Assembly: GCA_018238545.1 (NCBI GenBank)
Contig: JABCTC010000038.1
Coordinates: forward strand, 1-32,058
Length of the DNA stretch: 32,058 nucleotides
Direction of reading: 5' to 3'
Source: Candidatus Heimdallarchaeota archaeon
Lineage (GTDB): Archaea > Asgardarchaeota > Heimdallarchaeia > Heimdallarchaeales > Heimdallarchaeaceae
Positions 24,761-31,356 of the stretch are shown here, one piece after another. The first letter of the stretch is position 1; each line of letters starts with the position of its first letter. Both the position numbers and the translations under genes were made by a program. A model generated the notes under the pieces. It did not search any database. It was not told the DNA's origin and worked only from the letters and a program-made list of their open reading frames with translations.

Positions 24761-25063
24761 ATGGTCAAAATTCCTGAAACAATGTTCAAATACTGCACAA
24801 AATGCGGCAAACATGTCAAAATGAAAGTGAAACAAGAGAAATCTGCCAGAAGAGCTGGTGGATTTACTGCGATGGCTAGACGAGAGAAAAGGAAAAGACG
24901 AGGTTACGGGAATAAAGGAAGGTTTAGTAAGCGTCCAGTCACTCAGACCAAAATGGCTTCTAAAACATCTAAAAAGGTTGATTTAAGGTTATCTTGCCCC
25001 GACTGTGGCAAAATATGGGTTCTTTCTTATCCAAGAACCAAAAGAGTAGAAATCGTCAAATAA
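24761..25063 (+). CDS. rpl44e: Large-subunit ribosomal protein eL42 (L44e)
   Basis: A 100-residue archaeal/eukaryotic ribosomal protein that sits near the E site of the 50S subunit. It carries a four-cysteine zinc site: C12-x2-C15 (YCTKCGKH) and C79-x2-C82 (SCPDCGK). Between them is the lysine/arginine-rich loop characteristic of the family (ARREKRKRRGYGNKGRF). An in-frame GTG nine bases earlier (24752) would add MTK, but the ATG at 24761 gives the family-like start MVKIPETMFKYC and better spacing from GTGAG at 24749-24753. In other archaea it is usually followed by S27e; here it is followed by a T-rich tract and then sucC. Confidence 0.95.
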   Translation: MVKIPETMFKYCTKCGKHVKMKVKQEKSARRAGGFTAMARREKRKRRGYGNKGRFSKRPVTQTKMASKTSKKVDLRLSCPDCGKIWVLSYPRTKRVEIVK

Positions 25064-25068
25064 ACGAA

Positions 25069-25112
25069 TTTTTCATTCTTTTCTTACTACTATTTTTCAC
25101 TTTGTTTTTCAT
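25069..25112 (+). terminator. T-rich terminator after eL42
   Basis: Several T5 runs (ATTTTTCATT, CTATTTTTCAC, TTTGTTTTTC) follow the eL42 stop, in the usual form of archaeal intrinsic termination, and precede the sucC promoter. Confidence 0.45.
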
Positions 25113-25126
25113 TCCCTACAAAATAT

Positions 25127-25134
25127 TTTATATA
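25127..25134 (+). promoter_or_regulatory. TATA box of sucCD
   Basis: TTTATATA lies 23-30 bases before the sucC ATG (25157), so the transcript is likely leaderless or nearly so. It shows that sucC has its own promoter separate from eL42. Confidence 0.5.
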
Positions 25135-25156
25135 CTTCACAAGTCTGGCTTTCATA

Positions 25157-26299
25157 ATGAGCATGCTTTATGAATTTGAAGGAAAACTATTATTCAAAGA
25201 TAGTAAAATTCCGATCCCTCGCATTAAGATTTATACGGATACCGAAAGTATAAAGCAATTTGCAGAAGAGATTGGTCGCGACACTATGATGGCTAAAGGT
25301 CAAGCGCTAGCCGGAGGTAGAGGAAAAGCAGGATTGATCAAGAAAGTAACAATAGATACTGCCGAGGAATATATCAAGAGCATAATTGGTAGAGAACACA
25401 AAGGAAAACCAGTTGCAGCGGTAATGTTAGAAGAACTAGTTGAAATCACTAAAGAATATTATTTAGCTTTGATGTTAGATAATAAATCAGGTTCATACCT
25501 CATGCTTGCCAGTACTATGGGAGGTATAGACATTGAGGATGTTGCTGACAACCATCCTAGTGAGATACATCGCACATTGCTTCCCATCAACATTGATCCC
25601 CAGACCTATCATTTTATGGAGCTAGGTAAAAAGATGGGCTTCAAAGCTAAAACGTTGACACAATTTGCAAGTATTTGTGTCAAAATGTTCTTGATGGCAA
25701 TAAAACATGATTTAACATTAATAGAAATAAACCCACTTGTTATCACTCCTGATGATAAATTAATTGCAGCTGATTCTAAAGTAGTAATTGATGGAAATTC
25801 TTACTTCAGGCAACCAGCTATAGCAGCATTGCAATCCCAAAGAGATCAACATACTGAATTGGAATACGAAGCTACTCAAGCTGGAATTAGTTACGTCCAA
25901 CTTGATGGCGACATAGGTATTATTGCGGGAGGTGCAGGATTATCAATGACAACTTGTGATTTGTTAGAATTTTATGGTAGTTCTCCTGCAAACTTTCTAG
26001 ATGTTGGCGGTGGCGCTAATGATGAGAAAGTCTACAAAGCTCTTGAGCTTCTATCAAAAATGGATATTAAAGGGATATGTGTGAACTTCTTCGCAGGTAT
26101 CACTAGATGCGATGATGTTGCAAATGGAATAATTAGTGCAAATAAGAAACTAAACATCAATGTTCCTTTGGTTATTAGAATGATTGGAACAAAAGATGTC
26201 GAAGGCATAAAAATCTTAGAAGAAAACGAAATACATGCTTACACTAAAATGGAGCCATCGGTTCAGAAAATTGTTGAGCTTGTTAAAGGAGGAAATTAA
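25157..26299 (+). CDS. sucC: Succinyl-CoA synthetase beta subunit (ADP/GDP-forming)
   Basis: A 380-residue ATP-grasp subunit. With SucD it interconverts succinyl-CoA and succinate with formation or use of a nucleoside triphosphate (citric acid cycle). The ATP-grasp part has KGQALAGGRGKAGLIKK (about 47-63), the typical nucleotide-binding segment, and the metal-binding region LIEINPLVITPDDKL.AADSKVVID. The CoA-ligase part carries GGGAND and GGAGLSM near 255-290. The C-terminus (IVELVKGGN) runs to within one base of the sucD ATG, so the two are co-translated. The length is normal and no active-site substitutions are seen. Confidence 0.95.
   Translation: MSMLYEFEGKLLFKDSKIPIPRIKIYTDTESIKQFAEEIGRDTMMAKGQALAGGRGKAGLIKKVTIDTAEEYIKSIIGREHKGKPVAAVMLEELVEITKEYYLALMLDNKSGSYLMLASTMGGIDIEDVADNHPSEIHRTLLPINIDPQTYHFMELGKKMGFKAKTLTQFASICVKMFLMAIKHDLTLIEINPLVITPDDKLIAADSKVVIDGNSYFRQPAIAALQSQRDQHTELEYEATQAGISYVQLDGDIGIIAGGAGLSMTTCDLLEFYGSSPANFLDVGGGANDEKVYKALELLSKMDIKGICVNFFAGITRCDDVANGIISANKKLNINVPLVIRMIGTKDVEGIKILEENEIHAYTKMEPSVQKIVELVKGGN
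26286..26292 (+). promoter_or_regulatory. Shine-Dalgarno site that sets the sucD start
   Basis: AAGGAGG ends eight bases before the ATG at 26301. It rules against a longer in-frame reading that would begin at 26235 inside sucC. Confidence 0.7.
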
Positions 26300-26300
26300 G

Positions 26301-27173
26301 ATGGCTGTATTAATAGATAAATCTACTAAAGTAATTGTACAAGGAATGACTGGAAAACAAGGCAGTTTCCATGCAAGATCAATGATCGAATACGGTACAC
26401 AAGTTGTAGCTGGAGTAACACCGGGTAAAGGAGGACAAGAGGTTTTAGGTGTTCCAATATATGATACAATGAAAGAGGCTGTAGACGCAACACAAGCAAC
26501 GGCTTCTGTGGTTTTCATACCAGCCCCCTTTGTTTATTCTGCTGCTCTTGAAGCGATTGATTCAGGTGTTGAACTTCTAACCATTATAACTGAAGGAGTA
26601 CCTGTAAGAGACACAGCAAGAATCAGAAGAAGAGTGTATGAACAGAATATAACCTTAGTTGGTCCAAATTGCCCAGGTATTATAACTCCGGGTGAAGCAA
26701 AAATTGGTATCATTCCAGGTGCTATTTGTACTAAGGGAAATGTTGGAATCGTAAGCCGAAGTGGAACACTTACTTATGAAATCATACAAAATCTCACTTT
26801 GAGTGGCTATGGTCAATCCACATGTATTGGTCTTGGCGGAGATCCAGTTAGAGGTATAGATTTCAAGGAAAGTCTTAGATTATTCGAACAAGACCCTGAA
26901 ACAAAACACATTGTTCTAGTTGGAGAGATAGGTGGAACAGGTGAACAAGAAGCGGCTCAACTTGTAAAAGAAGAAATTTCCAAACCTGTTTATGGGTTCA
27001 TAGCAGGAAATGGCACATGGGTTAAACCAGGAAAGCAAATGGGACACGCTGGAGCAATTGTCCATGGTAAATCAGGAACTGCTCAAGAAAAACTTCGTAT
27101 TCTGAATGAAGCAGGAATCTTAACAGCTCACACACCTAGTGAAATTCCAAATATAATTAAAGAAAATATGTGA
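26301..27173 (+). CDS. sucD: Succinyl-CoA synthetase alpha subunit
   Basis: A 290-residue subunit that binds CoA and carries the phosphohistidine intermediate. The N-terminal CoA-binding Rossmann part begins VIVQGMTGKQGSFHA (11-25). GPNCPGI lies at 121-127, SRSGTLTYE at 152-160, and the active-site histidine is His249 in GKQMGHAGAIV. A 22-codon in-frame extension upstream lies within sucC and lacks family similarity; the AAGGAGG site and the coupled start one base after the sucC stop fix the start here. Together SucCD make the nucleotide- and CoA-dependent step of the cycle. A hairpin plus T-rich tract follows directly. Confidence 0.95.
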   Translation: MAVLIDKSTKVIVQGMTGKQGSFHARSMIEYGTQVVAGVTPGKGGQEVLGVPIYDTMKEAVDATQATASVVFIPAPFVYSAALEAIDSGVELLTIITEGVPVRDTARIRRRVYEQNITLVGPNCPGIITPGEAKIGIIPGAICTKGNVGIVSRSGTLTYEIIQNLTLSGYGQSTCIGLGGDPVRGIDFKESLRLFEQDPETKHIVLVGEIGGTGEQEAAQLVKEEISKPVYGFIAGNGTWVKPGKQMGHAGAIVHGKSGTAQEKLRILNEAGILTAHTPSEIPNIIKENM

Positions 27174-27205
27174 TATCATCACATTTCTTTTCTTCTTTTA
27201 TTCTA
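27168..27205 (+). terminator. Hairpin plus T-rich tract after sucD
   Basis: ATGTGAT (27168-27174) and ATCACAT (27178-27184) form a perfect 7-bp stem with a 3-base loop spanning the sucD stop codon, followed by a pyrimidine-rich T tract. It may also serve the convergent signal peptidase transcript on the other strand. Confidence 0.5.
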
Positions 27206-27214
27206 TAGTTTAAT

Positions 27215-28435
27215 TCAGTAGACCAGGGAAGCATTGAATACCCCTTCATATTCACATGGTATATCTGGGCCAAATCTATAATAGATTGTATAAGTTATTT
27301 TGATTGTCAAGAGTAAAGAGCTATTGTACTCATCTACATTGAATACCAACGTGCTCCCTATTTGGAGATCGCCTTCTTTCTGATAGAAAGAATACCAATG
27401 CATATGTCCTATTATTTCTCCAGCTTGGATACCATATATATCAAATGATTTCAATATCGCATCATATGACCCATCATGTTTGAAATGAACTGTCATAGGT
27501 AGGTATACAATTCCTTCACCTGAGAGGTTATAGCGTAATCCTTTAGGATCAACATCGTCGATACCAGTTTCTATCCCAGGGTTTGTGATAATTGCATCAA
27601 AAATAGGAACAGCGATAATTAAGAGGACAATTAGAGAGGTGTAAATTATCAGTTTTATTCTTTTCTTTTTAACAGTAAATAATTCAATAAAACTCTTCTT
27701 TGTTTTTATCCCCCATTCCATCATTTTTTCTTTAAATATTGTTTGAAATGATTTCTTTGGAGGAGGATTTTTATCATCTCCACCATTTTCAATATCGGTG
27801 GATTCTGCTTGTTCTTCAGCTGATTCCGCCTTACTCTCTTTTCCTTCATTATCCTCATCTTCTTTCTTCTTATCGGGAACAAAGATTAGATAAAGAGCAA
27901 CAGCCACTAATGCTCCAATGAGGATATATCTGAAAACAGGTGAATCAGATAACCACAATCTAAGATAACCTACTTTTGGTATTAGTAATACTGTTTTTCC
28001 CACAACATTTTCATAAGGAATTAATGAAGTTGTCGAGTTGAATTGATCTATATCCTGATTGGAATCTTTATTGTCTCCACTTACTCTATAATAATATTGA
28101 CCATTTCCTCCATCAGCTATAACGGTAATATTCACAACACGATGGATAATCAATATTCCTGTACTAAAAGCATTTTCTGATTCATAAACAATTACATCTC
28201 CAAGCTCAATATTTTCTGGAGCAGATTTGTGAATCAGAAACATATCTCCTTGATCATATACGGGACACATTGAGGAATGTGGGCATGGCCCATTTTCAAT
28301 CACAACTAACGAGATACCAAAAATACCTCCAAACATCATTTTAACAAAGAAAAATAAAACCAATGCTAAAACAACCATGGTAACGGTTTCTTTAACGTTT
28401 ATTTTCTTCTTGATTTTAGCTAAAGTAGAAGACAT
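27215..28435 (-). CDS. Sec11-like signal peptidase I with an extra membrane-anchored C-terminal domain
   Basis: A 406-residue membrane protein. The first transmembrane helix is about 17-46. The S26 catalytic part follows: Ser55 in HSSMCPVYDQGD, His98 in IIHRVV (archaeal/ER type with His rather than the Lys of bacteria), and the acidic motif VSGDNKDSNQD at 118-128. It removes signal peptides on the outer face of the membrane. A second helix (about 169-186) leads to a charged, low-complexity cytoplasmic linker rich in E, D, K and S (189-227), a third helix (about 262-280), and an exported beta-rich domain of about 125 residues with N-glycosylation-like sites. That C-terminal half is unusual against the roughly 180-residue Sec11 core, and I do not recognise it. 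It is convergent with sucD. Confidence 0.85.
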   Translation of the reverse strand: MSSTLAKIKKKINVKETVTMVVLALVLFFFVKMMFGGIFGISLVVIENGPCPHSSMCPVYDQGDMFLIHKSAPENIELGDVIVYESENAFSTGILIIHRVVNITVIADGGNGQYYYRVSGDNKDSNQDIDQFNSTTSLIPYENVVGKTVLLIPKVGYLRLWLSDSPVFRYILIGALVAVALYLIFVPDKKKEDEDNEGKESKAESAEEQAESTDIENGGDDKNPPPKKSFQTIFKEKMMEWGIKTKKSFIELFTVKKKRIKLIIYTSLIVLLIIAVPIFDAIITNPGIETGIDDVDPKGLRYNLSGEGIVYLPMTVHFKHDGSYDAILKSFDIYGIQAGEIIGHMHWYSFYQKEGDLQIGSTLVFNVDEYNSSLLLTIKITYTIYYRFGPDIPCEYEGVFNASLVY

Positions 28436-28519
28436 CGGTTGAAAGTAGAGGAAGATATTCTAAAATATTTCTATTCAAAGTGAGGAGTTGTTTTCGTAAG
28501 ATTTCTCGAAATAATCAAA

Positions 28520-28528
28520 TTTATATGG
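28520..28528 (+). promoter_or_regulatory. TATA box for the 28550 gene
   Basis: TTTATATGG lies 22-30 bases before the ATG at 28550, favouring that ATG over the in-frame TTG at 28544 and implying a leaderless mRNA. Confidence 0.45.
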
Positions 28529-28549
28529 CATTTTCACACAATATTGTTA

Positions 28550-28861
28550 ATGAAACCTCAATCAAGATTAGCGAAAGTAACAGAAATCAACGTGAAATCT
28601 AAAATCAAAGCTAAAAAAGCAACTATTATCGAAATTAAAGGCATATTGGGTGACACAGGATGGCAATTCGCTGAAGAAAGAGTGTCAATAGATAAAAATA
28701 CCAATGTTCTTTCAATTAGTTTAGGTATTTTTAAAAAACCAGGGATGGCAGGACTGGATGTTATAACTAACTTCGTGAAGGAAATCAATCTGACATTTCC
28801 TCATAAGGGAATTTGGAAAATCCAATGTAATAAACAAGAAATAGATGTCGAAATAAGATAA
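28550..28861 (+). CDS. Unknown small beta-rich protein
   Basis: A 103-residue soluble protein that I do not recognise. The pattern looks all-beta. A basic N-terminus (SKIKAKKATIIEIKG) is followed by a strand-turn pattern ending with GWQFAEERVSID, SISLGIFKKPG and the closing strand GIWKIQCNKQEIDVEI. The motif 'FP.kGiWkIqcN..e..v.' resembles the edge strands of immunoglobulin-like or similar sandwich domains, but there is no signal peptide. The TATA box 22-30 bases before the ATG and the absence of overlapping alternatives support it as a real gene. It is divergent from the signal peptidase gene. Confidence 0.6.
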   Translation: MKPQSRLAKVTEINVKSKIKAKKATIIEIKGILGDTGWQFAEERVSIDKNTNVLSISLGIFKKPGMAGLDVITNFVKEINLTFPHKGIWKIQCNKQEIDVEIR

Positions 28862-28934
28862 TATTTCCAATAATTTCATGTAGTAGAAACAGTTCATACA
28901 AACGTTTAATAGTTGTAACGATTTTTGCCGGAAT

Positions 28935-29270
28935 ATGGAACGTGATAAACCTCTAATGGAATTATCATTAGATTATCTGAAAAACTTTGGGACACTGACA
29001 CATGATTTGTCACTAATAGAAGGTCCCCCTAAACATGCTATTGAATTTCTTATCATCATCAAAGAACTTCTGGTTGGTGTGTGGATACTTGATTGGAAAA
29101 GAAGTGTTGGGACAGATAAAATCATACACATTGAAAGGATAGTTCAAAGATCTAATTTAAGTGGAGGATTCATTGTTGCTAATAATTTTTCACCTAATGC
29201 AAGAGAATTAGCTCAACAAACAGATACTCTTGAGTTAATAGAAAAAGCTGAGATTCTTTACCATACATGA
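28935..29270 (+). CDS. Mrr/RecB-like restriction-endonuclease-fold small protein
   Basis: A 111-residue protein. After a helical start, residues 45-60 contain VWILDWKRSVGTDKI, a PD-(D/E)xK-like strand (D-x-K). They are followed by IHIERIVQRSNLSGGFIVANNFSPNARELA and LELIEKAEIL, which matches the second half of Mrr-type nucleases ('GifVt...Fs..A...A....i.LId...L'). The upstream catalytic acidic strand and the glycine-rich 'G..GiD' of Mrr are not obvious, so it may be a minimal or inactive member. TTTAATAG at 28905-28912 is a possible TATA box. It is convergent with the zinc-ribbon gene 8 bases away. Fold moderately sure, activity unknown. Confidence 0.5.
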   Translation: MERDKPLMELSLDYLKNFGTLTHDLSLIEGPPKHAIEFLIIIKELLVGVWILDWKRSVGTDKIIHIERIVQRSNLSGGFIVANNFSPNARELAQQTDTLELIEKAEILYHT

Positions 29271-29278
29271 TAAAGCGC

Positions 29279-30004
29279 CTAATTTTGTTTACTCCCGCAA
29301 AGAGGGCAATAATAGGAATCTGAAGGAAGCTCATGTCCACATCTAACACAAAATACTGTTGAGCCATCACCCTTTTGTTGAATTGAGGAAAGAATCTCAA
29401 ATGTACGATGGATTAAATCTATTAATGCGAGAAAAGCATTTACTACATTTTCTTGATACTTCTCTTCTTTGAGTTCTTTATTATTAAGTTCAATTCTAGA
29501 AAAAGCACAAAGATTAGTGGGTACATTTGATATCTTAAGTTGTAATTCTTTGCGCAATTTTGAAGGAAATTTGTCCCGTGAACCAATCATTACAGTATCA
29601 AGAAACTTTTTGTTAAGAAGAAGATCAGGATAGCACGCATCTATAGTTGCATCAGACAGTAACTGATTCATAAATACTTTAGATTCACTTAAAATATCGA
29701 ATTTTGGGGGTTTGGATTTAAAAGTAACAAAATCACTACTTTCGATTTTTGTGTCATCTACCATCCAAATCATATCAGCGATAGTAGTCTTCCCATTTTC
29801 AAATAATCTGACAATTAATCTAGTCGGAAGCACTTCACGGAGACGAAAACCATAGAAAGTGTTTTTTTTATTATTATCATTAAAATACAAAGTTGGATAA
29901 AGAGCACTACCACTAATTGATCCTCCATATATTGAACTGATAGCTCTAAATATGAGATTAGCAGCAGCTTCCATTTGCTTCAAATAGTTAAGGACATACA
30001 TCAA
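29279..30004 (-). CDS. Unknown protein with a C-terminal zinc ribbon
   Basis: A 241-residue protein. The last 25 residues form a classic zinc ribbon with two CxxC pairs: C219-x2-C222 and C233-x2-C236 (FCVRCGHELP...YYCPLCG). The N-terminal ~210 residues do not match a family I know. They begin with a helix (YLKQMEAAANLIFRAISSIYGG), continue with beta-rich segments that include TFYGFRLREVLPTRLIVRLFENGK and a VTFKSKPPKFDIL segment, and end in a helical stretch before the ribbon. The helix-beta-helix order recalls Roadblock/longin-like folds, but this is only an impression. It is divergent from the pilin gene (120 bases between the starts). Confidence 0.55.
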   Translation of the reverse strand: MMYVLNYLKQMEAAANLIFRAISSIYGGSISGSALYPTLYFNDNNKKNTFYGFRLREVLPTRLIVRLFENGKTTIADMIWMVDDTKIESSDFVTFKSKPPKFDILSESKVFMNQLLSDATIDACYPDLLLNKKFLDTVMIGSRDKFPSKLRKELQLKISNVPTNLCAFSRIELNNKELKEEKYQENVVNAFLALIDLIHRTFEILSSIQQKGDGSTVFCVRCGHELPSDSYYCPLCGSKQN

Positions 30005-30124
30005 TATAAACCATTGCGAATTTGCAAGAAGAAGCTTTTAAGGAAGGACAAAGGTAACCGCAAAAACAATCGCTATATTTTTAAGCAATTTTTGACAAAG
30101 GGAAATACAATACAATCTAATATA

Positions 30125-30559
30125 ATGGTGAATACAAAAATGAAGAAAAGAGCCGTATCTCCAGTAATTGCAACAGTATTGCTTATTGCTCTGGTAACTG
30201 CAGCAGCAGCTATAGTTTTCCTAGTAGTAATACCTATGTTGAATCCTGCACCTACAGCTTTGCTCACAGTAACTCCAAATTCAACTGATGCTGGTAGTGG
30301 TAATAGAGCAATTCAAGTAGATGTTAAAGCATTGAATGGTGCGTTAAATATCACGGGTGTGGATGTAACCGGTGTAACCGGTGTTACATTGTTAGACTCC
30401 CCAACGGGTTCGAGCGTTATCTATAGTATTATAACCCAAGATGGTTCTATGACAATTTACATAGTTGGTGCTTTTTCAGTAGCAACTGAATATAGTATAA
30501 CTATTAGTTTTGAATCTGGCGTAAGTTCTATAGCACAGTCTTTCACACATACAGCATAA
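30125..30559 (+). CDS. Archaeal type IV pilin
   Basis: A 144-residue pilin precursor. The class III signal is short and basic (MVNTKMKKRA) followed by VSPVIATVLLIALVTAAAAIVFLVV, so prepilin peptidase (FlaK/PibD type) should cut at A10-V11 or nearby. The hydrophobic helix then assembles into the pilus core. The mature ~100-residue domain is beta-rich, with Ala, Thr, Val, Ser and Gly dominating, consistent with a surface-exposed adhesin-like pilin head. The ATG at 30125 is chosen over an in-frame upstream reading (29975) that has no signal sequence and spans the divergent gene's promoter; the ATG at 30140 (MKKRAVSP) is also possible. No other pilus genes are seen here. Confidence 0.85.
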   Translation: MVNTKMKKRAVSPVIATVLLIALVTAAAAIVFLVVIPMLNPAPTALLTVTPNSTDAGSGNRAIQVDVKALNGALNITGVDVTGVTGVTLLDSPTGSSVIYSIITQDGSMTIYIVGAFSVATEYSITISFESGVSSIAQSFTHTA

Positions 30560-30561
30560 TT

Positions 30562-30592
30562 GTTCTTTTTCTTTCTTATTTTTTCTTTTAAA
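30562..30592 (+). terminator. T-rich tract after the pilin gene
   Basis: A pyrimidine-rich run (TGTTCTTTTTC, TTATTTTTTC) immediately follows the pilin stop, typical of archaeal termination sites. Confidence 0.4.
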
Positions 30593-30612
30593 TCATATTC
30601 AAAAAGCACACC

Positions 30613-30622
30613 TTTATTTATA
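30613..30622 (+). promoter_or_regulatory. TATA box for the 30645 gene
   Basis: TTTATTTATA lies 23-32 bases before the ATG at 30645, so the mRNA is probably leaderless. Confidence 0.4.
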
Positions 30623-30644
30623 ACAACAATATTTCTCATCAGTA

Positions 30645-31352
30645 ATGTTGAAGAAATTGTCGAAACCAGAAGCATCCAACGAGCTAGAACAAGTTGTATC
30701 TAAGTTATATGGTGAACAAGTTTCAATCCAAGAACTTATAGATTCAACAGCTGCTTCAAAAAAAGCATCTATCTCCCTTTTCCTTGAAAAGGAAGAAGTT
30801 ATAGGTTATTTAATTTGGATGCTAGAAATTGAAGTTGAAGAGGAAACCAAGGAAAAGATCAAAACCTTAGTTGTTGACGAAATTGTAATTCTCCCCGATT
30901 TCCACAAACTTGAAACAGCAAAAGAGCTGATAGGAGATATAGATAATCTATCAACAGATAAAGAATGTTCAATGATAGAGATGACTTTACCTAGTCAATC
31001 TTTCTGGATTATACCTATTTTCATTCAAGAAGGAGAGTATGTTACATCGGCATTAAGAGTAACTAAAGAACTACAAAAAAGAACTGAATTTGTCTCAATT
31101 TATAATAGCGCTAATGATAAAATCAAACCTGAATTTACTGAAGTGATGGTATCTAAGAATGGTTCATATCAACTAGAAATTATTGAAGAACCAACAGATT
31201 ACAGAAAACTTCTGGAACAAGGTTATAATCCTGAAATCATCAGCATGGTTTTTTATATTGAAGATGAAGCCATTGAAGAAAGCATGAAACTAATCAATAG
31301 CATAACAGAATGGCAAGAGTACTCTATTTCACTAGTTAAAATGATTAACTAA
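30645..31352 (+). CDS. Unknown protein, possibly a diverged GNAT fold
   Basis: A 235-residue soluble acidic protein that I cannot assign. The middle (ISLFLEKEEVIGYLIWMLEIEV, then LVVDEIVILPDFHKLETAKELI) has the strand order of GNAT acetyltransferases, with 'ViGy' and 'vdeivIlPdf' in the expected places, but the R-x-x-G-x-G/A acetyl-CoA loop is replaced by HKLETA, so catalysis is doubtful. The second half (AND..KPEFTEVMVSKNGSYQLEIIEE) may be a second, similar unit, which would make the protein a degenerate tandem GNAT. A TATA box 23-32 bases upstream supports the start. Convergent with the GDPD gene, 4 bases apart. Confidence 0.5.
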   Translation: MLKKLSKPEASNELEQVVSKLYGEQVSIQELIDSTAASKKASISLFLEKEEVIGYLIWMLEIEVEEETKEKIKTLVVDEIVILPDFHKLETAKELIGDIDNLSTDKECSMIEMTLPSQSFWIIPIFIQEGEYVTSALRVTKELQKRTEFVSIYNSANDKIKPEFTEVMVSKNGSYQLEIIEEPTDYRKLLEQGYNPEIISMVFYIEDEAIEESMKLINSITEWQEYSISLVKMIN

Positions 31353-31356
31353 ATAT

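Noticed and set aside
26235..26300. Upstream in-frame extension of sucD
   Set aside because: It lies inside sucC and is replaced by the strong ribosome-binding site and ATG at 26301.
29975..30124. Longer N-terminus for the pilin
   Set aside because: Class III signal peptides are short; the extension is basic and low complexity and overlaps the divergent gene's start region.
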